Of a stretch of DNA of 64,000 bases, positions 1-13,300 are shown in pieces. The notes below the pieces were generated by a model. That model was given only the letters and a program-made list of their open reading frames with translations, did no database searches and was not told the origin of the DNA. Position 1 is the stretch's first letter; each line of letters starts with the position of its first letter. Source of the DNA: Owenia fusiformis. Lineage: Eukaryota > Annelida > Polychaeta > Sabellida > Oweniidae. The translations under genes and the position numbers were made by a program. The stretch covers positions 9,258,432 through 9,322,431 of the forward strand of contig CAIIXF020000012.1 in the NCBI GenBank assembly GCA_903813345.2. The letters run 5' to 3'.

Positions 1-108
1 TCTCAAGAAAACATTAAGTTTTTAATTATACAAAAAAATGACATGCCACATTTTGAGGAAATAATGAAAAATAATTTCCTAAATATAGATCCCTCTAGTT
101 ATACCTAC

Positions 109-657
109 CATACATATTATAATCCGACAAAGAAGGTTTTGAAGTTTGTCATGAGGTTGGAAAGGTTCACCATGTTCTTCTTTAAACTCCTTTACTGTCT
201 GGCTAATGTTATCATTGGATATGTTCACAATTCTACTGATTCCATCCCCATGCTGTTTGAGTCCACGTAATCCTATTTTCTTGTATGTTTTAAACCTTTG
301 TGTAAAATCCTGTGCAGATACGCTATGACAAAACCACTTATTGAATGCATATGATTTATCAAAAGGCCTTCCAGCAAAATCATTTGATCTCACCACCAAT
401 GCCTCGTAAATACTATCATAATCACTCAGTATGACAATTTCTTCACCAAGAATGCTTATTTTGAACGCATCACCATATTCCTTTGCCCATTTTTGAACTT
501 GCCATACTGGGCCTCCATTCAAAATGAAGCTGTGGATATTTCCTATGAATGGTAGCCCTTTGGGTCGTGGAAGGGCAATGCTTTTCTTGACCATGTACTT
601 GTATATGTTATATGTTAAACACACCACTGTGCTGGCTATAAGTAACACATAAAGCAT
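109..657 (-). CDS. Cytochrome P450 gene A, first exon only (gene continues off the left edge)
   Basis: This is exon 1 of a clan-2 (CYP2/CYP17-like) P450, a haem monooxygenase expected on the ER membrane. It reads from an ATG at 657 to a phase-0 donor (GTG|GTAGGT) at 109/108, 183 codons, the same length as exon 1 of genes B, C and D. It shows an N-terminal membrane anchor (residues about 2-22), a basic stretch and a hinge reading LPRPKGLPFIGN, where the usual PGP is altered to PRP. The C-helix segment is RFKTYKK, so the family's WxxxR is FxxxK. The remaining five exons should lie left of the window. It is the most diverged of the four copies by eye. An upstream in-frame GTG gives no plausible longer start. 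The natural substrate cannot be told from sequence. Confidence 0.9.
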
Positions 658-2432
658 CGTGCCTGCAAACTTTTCCACAACAATTCACTAATCAATTTCT
701 AAAAAACAAAAAAAAAAAATAATTTGAGATTAATTTGAAAATTCTATTGTTTCCCAAGATGTCAGAAATCAAACTGATGAAAATTAGCTTTGCCAACAGA
801 ATCAAATGCCAACAATTGATGTTTTAAAGTAGGTCATATATTGAGATTCCCCTTAAATATCCAAGCACAGGTACCAAGGGAAAGGACCAAAAATTGTAAA
901 GAAACCTAGCAAGAAAAGCAAACTCTAAGTGTAAACATGTCTAAGACCCTGTATATCCCTAAACCATAATCTAATGTGAAAAGAAATAATGTCTTTAAAG
1001 TCATAGGCGTAGTGCCCGGTACGCTGGGTACGCACAGGCGTACCAGATGGTTGCAAATTTGCTCCAAATACAACCATATTTCAAAATTTCCCCCAGACCC
1101 CTCTAAACACTCGTTTTTTGCTTCGCACAACTCTTGTTCCCGCAGTGGCATATTACTTAGAAATATAGCGTTACACCCATGAAAGTACAATACAGTTACT
1201 CCCATAGCCTTTTATGAAAAGAGCCATCTTCTTGGTTCATTGAGATCCATGTAAATTGACAAAGCATAAGAAACATTTCATTTTATCACATCACAAATGA
1301 ATCCTCATCAGTTCAAATGAAGTCCTATATATTCAAATACTTCCCATTGGCTTATATTATAATGTGAGAAAAGTGCTGAGATTGAAAAAATATATTAATA
1401 TACAGTGTATTTGAAAAGCATGTTTTGATGATATATGTTTTATGAAGCTGACAAAAATATAATTCAGAATTTTTGTTCAATGTTATACTCTGTGAGAAGT
1501 ATCTTAGTCTGTAACACTCATACTATAGTTATCAGTAATCACTAAGCATTCCATGTCTCTGCATGTAGACAACTATGTACATCAATCTACAACAATGTAG
1601 CAAACAACTCACATTACTGTAGTTTCCTTTTCAATCTCTTATGCTGTTGAATATGTTTTGTATCTGATAGTCTCCAGATACACTAGGTATCATGTTGTGA
1701 TCCAGCTAACTTGTGAAAGTTGCCTATAAGTAGGAGTAACTTGATAGTCTTACTGGAAGCTAGAAGTACATACTGTAATGAATTATATACTAGTTGTATG
1801 TATGTATGTATTCTTTATTTGCGTCTATTCATTTAGACAGTTATGGTATTAATAAAGACTACAGCCACAGACACAACAGTTTAATACTTGTTGATTTTAT
1901 GTGCATTTAATCTACAACCTTTGGACCATATGCAGTTTGTCTAAATCATAAATATAAAAAACATATATTTTTGATCTTTTTAAACATTGATGGTCAATAA
2001 TCTCAAAGCACATTCGAAACAGAGAAGTTAGTAAACCTTGACCTTTCTCTAGAAAGCAGTTTGCTAACACATAATATTTTTTTACATTTTCATACAACTG
2101 ACGAGATTATAAATGCTTAATATAAAATTTAATGTTAATAAAACTGTTTTTTCCTAAGAAATATCAAAGCACAACCATACAAGTAAATAAACAAAAAAAG
2201 TTATGTGACATACTATATTTAGAAAAATTATTCGCCCGGCTAACTTTTGAGAAAATTGCAAGAAATCAAAGGAATGATCTTCATAAAGACACTGTAAGTA
2301 TTTGAACACAATATTTGCCCCATTTCTTCATTATTGTATATTCTCTCATTATAGCTCAAAAAATCACAAGGTACCTCAGAACAACCCATAATTTCTTTCT
2401 CGAGAAAGGTCACGGTTTAATGCTCTGAGAAT
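658..2432. other. 5' flank of P450 gene A, no gene seen
   Basis: The first 150 bases resemble the 5' flank of genes B-D (a block containing CCAAGATGTCAGA), so they probably hold the promoter or 5' UTR of gene A. An open stretch on either strand at 906-1205 has no recognisable product and covers a GC-richer repeat-like block. A short GTAT microsatellite lies near 1796-1812. Nothing else was recognised. Confidence 0.5.
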
Positions 2433-4808
2433 TAGTGTTGTCGCGATGTGCCATCCCTTACGGAAATACATTGCTGCGGCAGCGCTGCCGCAGCAAATTG
2501 GCTTCAAATGTTGGATGCAGGTAATTGCAGCCAATCGCTGCGGCAGCATGGTGCTGCGGCAGCATCATATTTATATGCTGTGTTATTCCAGTTTAGATGG
2601 GCAAATCTCATTTTCTTTGTGAATTTATAAAGGCTAAATTTTAATTCTATTCATACAGTCAAAGTGGTCAAGCATAAATGTGTTGTGTATGAGGATTGTA
2701 CCATGCAGTAAAAATATAAGGTATTTTATAAAGATTATGAAGATAAATACTGCTGGAGGCATAGAGGGTCCTTCAATAACTGGAGCCTTCTGGCCTTCAG
2801 GACAATTCTGAATGGGTAAAATCACCAGTGATGTCCCCATAATAATTGCTTATATCGTCTTACGTCCCGGGCCAACCTAAAATGAACAATTTGCGTGAGA
2901 TTTCCAAAAATTGTGGTACTTTTATGGGAGATTTTTCCAAAATCTGGTAGTTTTTAAAAAAATTGTTAGTTTTCGCCGTAGATTTTTTAAAATCGGGAGT
3001 TTTTGAGGTAAATTTTAATACAACTGAAGTTTTTACGGTAGATTTGAGATAAAACAGTACTTTTTTAAAAAAAGCAGATTATCTCAAATTTTTTTCTAAT
3101 AAAAGCAATAGTTTTTGTGGTAAATTCTGCAAAAAGTGGTACTTTTATTGGAGATTTTTGACAAAATCTGTAGTTTTTGGAAGAGAATTTTGAAAAAAAC
3201 TTTGGACTTTACCTTAATTAGTACGCTTTGCATGGCCAGATTTGAATATTCACGGGAATAACATATACTTCGAATTTGTGTGTCCCTACCCAATTTTGCA
3301 TATTATTTGATGTTTTGGGTTCGTATAGTAGAAAATGAATTTTGTAGACAATAATGCATAATGGGTAAGAGTAATGCAAGAAAAAGGTTTTAAATATAGC
3401 TAATAAATAGGTAATACTCTGATAATTCTCATCTAACACTACCTTGTTGTTACAATGTAATTTTCATTTTATAATCAGTCAATATTCTACATGAGCGTTG
3501 AATGGTAACAATACCTTATTATGAACACCTGTATGTATTTATTAACATAATTCTCTCTAATTTGCGTATTAATTTTTTTAGTTGTTTGTTAGCTAAGAAT
3601 TAATAGAGTATTACCTATTTATTGTCAATATTTTCCCATTGATTTATTTCACTTGGGCCCTCATTGATAAAAACAATAAAATGCCCCAAAGCATCTCGAA
3701 ACTGAACAAATATTACGCTAATAAAATAAGGGGTCGGGAAAGGGCTAAAACCATGAGACTCAAGTCAAACAAGAGGAAATCTATGAAAATTCAATATTAA
3801 GATTTAAGAAATCCAAAAATTGTGCATTGCTTTCTTGTTAACTCATATAGGCAATCAATTCGTAAACAAGGTAGAAAGTGTGTGTGTGAAAAATGTACAA
3901 ATAACTCTGAGTCTGATTACCACCATGTTTCTGACAATGTTTGTTCAGTTAGGCAAACTGGGGGATATAACCCAACAAAATCACAGCCATGCAACTATAA
4001 TGGAAGAGATAGGCATCCATCATATTGGGTGAGATGTTTTCAATCCCCCTTCCCCTAAAATACCTCAGGCCAATGGTAGCCTTCTCTGCAATTGCTGCGG
4101 TTAACCGCAGCTCAAGTCCCAGAGTGAAATGGCTCCGACAGTGCTGCGGTTAACTGCAGCCTTCTCGCAGCATGCTGCGGCAGCCTAATTTGCATGCTGC
4201 GGGAGCGCTGCGGCAGCCTAATTTGCATGCTGCAGGAGCGCTGCGGCAGCAGGCTGCGGCAGCGCTGCGGCAGCCTAATTTGCATGATAAATTCCAATGT
4301 GCTGCCGCAGCGCTGCGGCACTAGGCTGCGGGAGCACTGCGGCAGCAGGCTGCGGGAGCCAGTAAATTTCCGTAAGGGATAATCATACATCGATGCATCG
4401 GCAATTTTCAGTAGTAAACATCGATGCACATCGCGATGTACATCGAGAAAAAGTCCGAGAAAAGTGCACTGAAATACCGAACACTAATGCACTAAAATAC
4501 CGAACATCCGGTACATCCGGGAACTTCTAGAAAGGTGAAATGAAAGTAAAGTAATTTTTTTACGGATTAATGGTTCATTTCGAATAGCTAAAACAGTTTT
4601 AAAGCGAAAGAATATCAGAAAACATTGGAAAATGAAATAAGACATGAGAAAGGTAAGCGATTTGCGTCAAAATAAGATAAGAAAGGGTGATTTTTAGCAA
4701 ATTCATTTTTTTCAAAAACATCGATGTTTTGTTTCAGACATCGATGCATCGCCAGAATCAGCTTTGGCGATGTATATCGCGATGTATCGATTAATCGCGA
4801 CAACACTA
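2433..4808. mobile_element. hAT-type DNA transposon, non-autonomous, with an inner nested inverted-repeat element
   Basis: The ends are inverted repeats TAGTGTTGTCGCGAT and ATCGCGACAACACTA, and both sides carry the same 8-bp target duplication CTGAGAAT (2425-2432 and 4809-4816). An 8-bp duplication with this TIR style is typical of hAT elements. Inside, a second inverted pair, CCCTTACGGAAAT (about 2456) and ATTTCCGTAAGGG (about 4366), delimits an inner element rich in CTGCGGCAGC repeats at both ends. No transposase reading frame was recognised, so it depends on an enzyme made elsewhere. The left and right ends also share ATCGATG-type repeats (4385-4800). Confidence 0.85.
4083..4378. repeat. 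GC-rich GCTGCGGCAGC repeat block
   Basis: About 300 bp of degenerate repeats built from GCTGCGGCAGC and TAATTTGCATGCTGC, many self-complementary. A matching shorter block lies at 2470-2560 at the other end of the inner element. The arginine/serine/leucine-rich open frames here (for example 4112-4429 minus) are products of the repeat, not genes. Confidence 0.7.
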
Positions 4809-4816
4809 CTGAGAAT

Positions 4817-7335
4817 GGGTTTAATCTGTAATATGCAGCTCACACATTGGATCACACATAAGGAATATAACAAAAAGAGCTGCCAAGATGATAGATGTCA
4901 TGCGAGGACTAAAATATAAACTTGACCGAAAAACATTGGAAATTATGTATAAAGCATTTATTATCAAGTAGATAAACACATTTTTAGAGCCACATTTTTA
5001 ATTGAAGAATGTGGCTTTTGTTTAGTCTATCAAACCCTTGGGTGCTATATTGTGATGATTTACCAGGTGTGTAAATGGGTGCCAATTTGGGTGGTGGATC
5101 AAGAGAATTTGTCTATATATTTCATGGCAAACCATCAAGTACGAGGGATTGATTAAAAATGTTTAGGAATGTACTTGGTATGAAATTAAGGAAAGCACAA
5201 GTCTGTACCATGTTCCCTTTTGAACTATAAGCTTTGTAATGTGTATGTGTACCTGAGAAATACTCCCACAATGGTTATAGTAATGCAACTGGGTTAAGGT
5301 ACACCTACCATTTTTGAAATGTTGAAATGAAAAAATGCTTTTGGTTTAAAATCATTGTCGAGTTCATACTGAGAAAAATATGGTTGTGTACAATGTGAGG
5401 GGAGGGAGGACGAACTTATTGAAAAAAGAAATATTATCAAATTTATAGTTGTCTTTTATTATCAAGAACTCTACATGTGAAAATATGAGTTTTAGTAAAG
5501 CCCTTATTGATGTATTTTTTCATGTTATGAGATATCATATTTATAAAAGTAAATAATCAATTGACATCTGTTTTGTTGTAAAGGTCTAGGACTCCAAAAA
5601 TATAGCATATATAAGCATAACCACTGGTGATTCACTCGATTGCCCTGGTTACTGAAACACTTCTTCCGGGTAACAAAATGTCAGAACCTCAAATATGTCA
5701 GTATCATGTATTTGACATTTATGTGCGTTTGAGCGCAGCGACATTAGCTCATAAATGATTTCTTTAGGCGTTGTGTAAATGGAACAGGTGTACGAGTTGA
5801 TGTTGAGTTGTTTTGCATGAGTGCATGTTAGAACGGCTTGTAACTTCATTCTGAGCTTTGCCACGTATCGAGACGCACTTTATTTTGATAAAATAATTAT
5901 GTTTTAGAACATTTACATGTCTTTGATTGATCGCGTACCTTTTCTGCATTAATTTGAGGTTTTTAATGGCCGGGATTAATCAATTTCGATAAATGTTAAT
6001 TTATATTTCTTTGTTAAGTCTTATTAAGTCTTAACGTTCACATTTAGAGTGTTCTTTCATGCTATAAAGGGAATCATGTCATAGTATCGTTACCTGCGTT
6101 TTGTACTTAATGTGACTTGTATTTACCATGTTCATAACAACATGCTGTTACAGAGGCTACTTTTTCAATAAATGAAAGTGGCAAGCTCACTTCCTTATAA
6201 TTTGATATCGTTGTTCTGTTGCATCGAGCAAGGCAAAGAATTAAGAAAATGTACATGTTTGTGAAAAAATAGTTCAGAAGACAACAGAATCGTTGATTTT
6301 ATTACCTCACTTATGTTACATAAACGGAACTTCAAAAGAGGTTATGATCTGCACTTCTAACCCAAATCAACGATTCTGTTGTCTTCTGAACTACGATACT
6401 GACATATGTTTGTGATAAAAAATGCCTTGGGAATTCTGCCTACGATGCGTGAAATAAGGAAAAGAGAAAAATCCAACTAGATTCCGACATTTTGTCACTG
6501 AAACGAACCATTTCGGTAACCAGTGTTATTGAGTCGATCAGCAGTGATAATACACCCCAAACAAAACTTGTAAAATCAGAGTGCCATATAGAAGTTTTGA
6601 ATTTTGTATACACATATATTTTGATATATAATGAATCCTTATTAGACTTATACATATTACATATTATGCTAAATATGTATCGGATATATTTGAAGCTGAA
6701 TATAGTTGTACATTCTTAAACATGTTCTTCAGGTTGGTTGTACATTGTTTGATACTATATAAAAGTATATACTATTCCACTACATGATCTTTTGATATAA
6801 AGTTGTTCTGTCAATTAACATGCTTTTCAAGATTATATTACAACCAGTTGTAACTCTGAGAAAAAAGTTACTGGCACACTTTGTGAAAAAAATGATGAGG
6901 TTCCAAACCAATGGTTTTAAACCATATACTTGCTATAAGTATCAAAATTATCTGTATCATGTCATTTGGTGATTCTGCCATTCTTTTACTTGAGTCCAGA
7001 TACCAAAATTCAACTTTCACAATAATTTTGTCTTTTTGCTAACAAAAAGTTTTGCACCTCACTCGAAGCTTCACTAACATTTTCAATAAAGATTTGCTGT
7101 GGTTTTTATACTTACATGGTACATTCAAAGTCTTATGAAATACAGTGTAATGTTATATTATTGGTCTAATACAAGTCTTTTACACAGGTACTAACCAGAC
7201 CTTTGATACCATAAGTATCAAGAGGCTATGATACTTTATGTGTATGATCACTTTAATGGTATGACGAGGGCGGGTTATACTCTTATTTAATAAGGCTTTG
7301 CCACTATAGTACATAGATCATGGTATGATCCCCTT
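4817..7335. other. 3' flank of P450 gene B, no gene seen
   Basis: This is noncoding sequence downstream of gene B (which reads leftward). Parts recur 3' of genes C (about 15240-16438) and D (about 28850-29398), so it belongs to the duplicated unit. It contains a short fold-back MITE at 6270-6393. Short open frames here are not conserved between the three copies. Confidence 0.5.
6270..6393. mobile_element. Short fold-back MITE with about 30-bp perfect arms
   Basis: The arms TAGTTCAGAAGACAACAGAA... and its exact inverse (...TTCTGTTGTCTTCTGAACTA) face each other across a loop of about 60 bp. A decayed copy in the same orthologous place 3' of gene C (about 15412-15525) shows that the insertion predates that duplication. 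Confidence 0.75.
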
Positions 7336-10300
7336 CTAACGAGGTTTCGCTACTATCTTAAATTTAGGTGCGATTAAAGTATCTGGCCCAGCTATAAATT
7401 TCCTCATATCAAACAGGACAGGATTTTCAGGGTCGGCTTGCTCGAAGTAAAAGTTTTGTAACAGCTGTGTTAAGAGGAGAAACACCCTGGTTTTTGCAAG
7501 AACTTCTCCCATACAGACGCGTCTACCTGCTCCAAATGCCAGTACCCTGTAATAAAAATTTATTTTGTCACACATGGCATAGCAGTATTTCTGCATGAAA
7601 AAATAAATTCTTGAAAAATAATAGTCAGATTGAATTGAAATTTATACAGTGGTCAATCTCTATATTTTAGGTCAGAATCCAGCTTTTCTTTCCTCATGCA
7701 GAACTAGATTGCCATTAGAGTCCAGAAATCTTGTAGGATCAAAGGAATCTAGGTCGTGTTTGAAGCAATGCTTATCATGGCCCATATCTAGATATCTACA
7801 TAATTTAGATTATAATTTGACTTACGCTTTTCTTTCCTCATGTGGAACTAGATGGCCATCAGAGTCCAGGAATCTTGTAGGATCAAAAGCATCTGGGTTG
7901 TGTTTAAAGCAATGCTTATCATGGCCCATATCTAGATATCTACATAATTTAGATTATAATTTGACTTACGCTTTTCTTTCCTCATGTGGAACTAGATGGC
8001 CATCAGAGTCCAGGAATCTTGTAGGATCAAAGGAATCTGGGTTGTGTTTGAAGTAACGTTTATCATGGTGCATGCCATATAAGTTCATCCAAACCTGTAA
8101 GACAATGTATTTGATTGAAGTTGCTTATAGGCAACAGTTATTTGGACCTTTTTCTCTATTGAGTTTAGTTGAGTAATTGAGCACTTTAGCACATAAACAC
8201 GATGCAACCAAGACTATGAAATTCACCAGATAACATCCTGGTTGCTTAATGCTGAAGTGAGGAATTCTTGCTAGATTATTGGACTAACTTTTCAGTAACC
8301 AGATGTTACTATTAACATATGGGTAAAATATTTTGATACAAATGAACCCCTTTGTTGGTGAAAATGATGAAATTTAAAATTCCCCATATGGATGTTTATC
8401 CATTTTGTTATAACGTCTTTATAATCAGGTTGGAAAAGTGAATATAGATGATTATTCAGCCAACCATGACCCTGTGTAAAATATGAGAAACTTGGTTTTG
8501 TGATTCATTAAATGAAATTGACGCAATCATCTCTGTTTTTTGGTATTGATGTCCCCACCAGCAGTGGTGACATATTGTTATAGTCTCCAACTTTTTGTGG
8601 ATGGTTTTTGGCAGTTTGCATCTATTTTTGCAGTTGGTGTCTATCACAAATGGCAGGTGGTAACAATTTGTCATGTTAATGCCCTATTTTTTGGTTGTGT
8701 TTTTACAAACTTTACATCTGTACTGTAGTAACTTGGTCGTTACATTATCAACTGCCTGGAAAACTGCTTATTAGTTCAATTAGGGTTTGGCGGTTTTGGG
8801 GGCTGTCGAGTTGCGTAAATGGGTTTTGTAAAAACGCAGCGTCTTAGACTGACCATTGTAACCCCGGGAATCGCGGTGTCCACACTCACACCCCTCCCGG
8901 CGATGACCAGTCTAACAGACAAGCTTCTGCCATCTAACCAACCGCACACGCCTTGTTTTGTTATTTTATTTGGAGAGGGATCACAGGAATTAATATTGTG
9001 TTTTTGAATTAAAACCAGGTTAATGGAATTGATCACTCGACCAATAGGTTACGCCTCTTGTGTATCTCTTCTCGCTCCACACACTTCAGTAACTATACAT
9101 TCGAGCAGCTTGTATTCAGTCAGTCAACAGTCAACATACTCGTTTTCATTATTCTTACAATACCATCATTCATACGTTTTTTACTGTATTACAACTTTTT
9201 CCCCACCCACCATCACCCCTTATTTTTTTTCAGATCATATAATTCATGCTTGCCTTGAAAGGGCGCACGAATTCATGTCAATATAGGCCTGTCCCAAAAA
9301 GGTGCCTTCTTGTTGTCTCCACATGCCTGCCTGAAACACTGGTGCACGTTACAAAACTTCACATGCCTGCCTGAAACACTCGACGTGCATGTTACAAACT
9401 TCACATGCCTGCCAGAAACACCGGGGCATGTTACAAACTTACCATGCCTGCCTGAAACACTGGTGCATGTTACAAATTTCACATGCCTGCCTGAAACACT
9501 GGTGCATGTTACAAACTTACCATGCCTGCCTGAAACACTAGTGCATGTTACAAATTTCACATGCCTGCCTGAAACACTGGTGTATGTTACAAACTTCATA
9601 TGCCTGCCTAAAACACTAGTGCTTTTAATAAATCGGTGGCGGGGGCTGTCGAGTTGCGTAAATGGGTTTTGTAAAAATGCAGCGTCTTAGACTGACCATC
9701 GTAACCCCGGGAATCGCGGTGTCCACACTCACACCCCTCCCGGCGATGACCAGTCTAACAGACAAGCTTCTGCCATCTAACCAACCGCACACGCCTTGTT
9801 TTGTTATTTTATTTGGAGAGGGATCACAGGAATTAATAGAAAATTATACATGATAAGTTTTGGCATGCTTTGTAAATTACATTACAGCCATTTTGCTTTT
9901 TAGAGTGGGATATTTATTATTGTGTATCTTGTTTTACCAACTAAAAGATGCCTGAAGATTGCATTTAAATTTGGTTGGTAAATTATTTTGCAGTATTGGC
10001 CCATACTTAATTATTACTGATACAAGTTTTACAAACTTGGACCAAGTATTAGACTTAATCAGATTTATATTAAATCAGTTTTCGGCAGGGTTTGGTGAAT
10101 TTTTCATAAATGCCTGATTAAAGCAGATGACAAATTAAGCAAAATTAAATGAACAATGTACTGTATATGAAAAATAATTAAAATAGACATGAATGTATTT
10201 ACCTGTGTATTCTTTGGGAGATCACAACCAGCTATATGGGTATCACAAGTTGTTTTATGTAAGATTGTTGGGACCATCGACATGTAACGCAGCGTTTCAA

Positions 10301-13300
10301 GAATTGTTGCTTCCATATATGGCATCTTCTCACGATCTGATAGCTCCGGAAGCTGTTCTTTGCCAATCACACAATCAATTTCCTCATGGAGCTTACTTTG
10401 AATGTCAGGAAAGTTCATCATTGCAAGTAGGAATCCGGATGTGGTTGTACGTGTTGTGAAAATTCCTGATAAATAATTAATAAACAAATTGGTTATAGGG
10501 CTTTGACACTTCTAGTACTTTGATTGATTATTGTAGCTCTGCTAATACACATTTCTTTGTTTGTTTTAAAGGTCCAATATAAAGTGTAAAAATATGAAAT
10601 ATGAATTTATCATGATATGTACTATTTTCCACAAATCATAAAAGTCAAAAAGAACTATTGATATTTCAGAATCTAAAGTTGAATTCTTAAAATTCTTCCC
10701 AGCTTTTATTAAAACGAAAACCAAATACCCAATGTAAATGTATATGATTAATATTAAATTGACACATCCATCATCTGCAGATCTTATGTTTCCTTTTCTT
10801 TGAGCATTTTATATAATGTGATCATATCTGCAGTGCCATCTCTGCAGGTCTGAAATTTTCTCTTGAATCAAGCTTCTTCAGTTATAGTATGGTTACACAA
10901 AATAGATCAAAGTTATTAGCTAATGAAGCATAATCAAGAACTATTTAAATTGATAGTAAATTGGAAGATGCCTGTTATTTACAACCATATCCAGGGTCTG
11001 CAGAGTGGAAAAATGCTCTAAAGAACTAGTCTCAACTATGAAAAGGATTTATACCTGCAATGAAAGTATCAGTCATGATTCCAAAAATACCATCATCTGT
11101 CATTTTGCCGTCCTCCTTAGCGGCCAATAACTCTTTTATAAGTGTCCTCTCACCACTTTCCTATAACACACGTGAAATGTCACCCAGAATCCAACCCATT
11201 TAAGGGCACCATGTTTTTATCATGCAATGAAACACTTGGGAAATTAATGGAATAAAAGAAAGTTTTACCAAAATCTCAATGCACATAGTTTACATATTTA
11301 TTTATTGTACATATTATATCATAAGTATTGTACCTGTTTATAATGTTTGAACCTTTCAATCCACTCCGTGAAGGTTTTATTACGGCTCTTTATCATTTCA
11401 TTCAATGTGGAATAAACAGGGTTGCCAAAGTAACGTGTCCATGGGAACATCTCTATTAGATAGAAAAATGGCCCTCTTAAATTCTCCTCGAGGTCCTCCA
11501 ACCATTTCCTAGCGAATTCTCCGTCATCCTCTTTATAGGGCGTATTTTCACCAAGCAGCTAAAAAAATTGTTAATTCAAAGAATTTTTGGTGACAAACAG
11601 AATATTGCTTTTGGTTGATTGATTGTCTATCTAGGCATTGTAATTAATTAAAGTTGAAATGTTCCTTTGTTCATAAACTTGTTTATTGATCGATTATAGA
11701 CGGAAAAATAAAAAAATGATTGAAAAAAAATTGACCGAACTACTGAGCATGCACATAGTTTTAATTACACTGGACAAAAAATAGGGGGGCGTTGCAGCTG
11801 ACAATGGCGGGAGATTCAAAAAGTCATAAAAACTTGTAAATCAATGGAAAGGAGTTAGACCATGACATCAACTCTTAAGCAATGAAAAAAATGTTGAAAA
11901 ATTTTATTGTCTCTGAAGCCTAATGTGCCTTTAATGTACATAGCTAGGTCTAGCCTATCACATTGTCTTTTTTCCCTCAATTCAGCTTATTCAATATCAT
12001 AGATATCTCCATGACTTCATAATCAGAAGTGAAGGCATAAAGAAAAGTTAAGAGAATATTTGAAATTGTTAATGAAAAGCCATGGATTCAACATCGGATT
12101 AAAGCATTTTCATGCAGAAAACTAGGAGAAGCAATGTATACATTGCTATATTGCAGTCAAAGGAATGCTGATATATATTTGTCTAAATAACATACAGTGA
12201 AACCTGTATATATTTGAACACTTGGTTAATTCAAACTAATTCCAATTTGAACACTTTTTTCAGTCCCATTTTTTCATCCCATTGACTCCCCTTTTAAAGA
12301 AACCTTGAAATGTGAACACCTCCCGATTTGAACAGTGAACAGTCATATTTGAACATTCAACACGTGTGATATGAACACTTTTCATAAGATATCACATGTT
12401 TCATACAAAATTTCTCAAATATTTTCACTGTTTTATTATTATATCCAAAGATTTGGAAAAACATTGAACAGTTGAATGGTCTCACTCATAATGTCTTTCT
12501 AACATGTTTAATGAATTCATTTGAATCATAATTATTTCAAATTATTGGAATACCGTGTGGTCAATATAGTTCCATAAATATTTATTGAGAATAGAGTAGA
12601 TGCGAATAGAAATGATCTTGATTTACGTCATTAAATATTCAAAAAATCTACATGTAAAAATACATCTAAAAATATGGTTTCGAAAATTGTTTATCAACTT
12701 TGAAAATTTAATCTTTTTTGAAAATGTGACTTCTAGTTCGGGTTGATTCCCCATAGACCCCATATTACAAAATCACAAAAAGTGAAATATCTTCTAGTAT
12801 TGGACATATAACATTTTCTTTTACTGGACATACTTTAATATGCATAACTATTCGATACATAAGGGCAATATGAAAATTGAACCACTAAAACAGATGTAAT
12901 TTAAGTTAAAGGGAACTTTCTACTATACCCGCCATGCTATCTGACCCGAGCGAGCCACCTGCTGGTGAAACTGGTAACTACCTACTCGCATTTGCGTTAT
13001 TTGTTCACATTTCATCAAAATGCAGAATATTATGAATGCTACAGCCTGGAAATGTGGAAACCTCCTTATCCAATCTCTTTAAGCTGGTCCCGATGGCGTT
13101 TGAATTTGACAAGTTTCACTGTATTGTGTAGTAGTATATTAATGTAGATATAATGAATGAATGAATGTATATACATGTATAATGAATGATTGCCTCATTT
13201 TGAAGAAATAATGAAAAATAGTTTCCCTTAGGAATATATTTCCGTCTGCAAATTATTTTGTCAAATTATGATTCTTTTGATATAAGATCTTGTTCAACTG

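Noticed and set aside
906-1205. 99-codon minus-strand open frame, overlapping a 68-codon plus-strand frame
   Set aside because: No family signature, and both strands are open over the same repeat-like GC-richer block; it resembles a dispersed repeat, not an exon.
4112-4429. 105-codon frame rich in Arg/Ser/Leu/Gln
   Set aside because: It is the translation of the GCTGCGGCAGC repeat; the other strand is open too.
7649-8056. 135-codon plus-strand frame with internal repeats, and the similar frames at 17144 and 29887
   Set aside because: Antisense shadow of P450 exon 5 and its tandem copies; the sense strand has the conserved P450 reading.
9273-9690. Repetitive 108- and 126-codon frames on both strands
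   Set aside because: Produced by the roughly 50-bp minisatellite; open on both strands and specific to an insertion in gene B.
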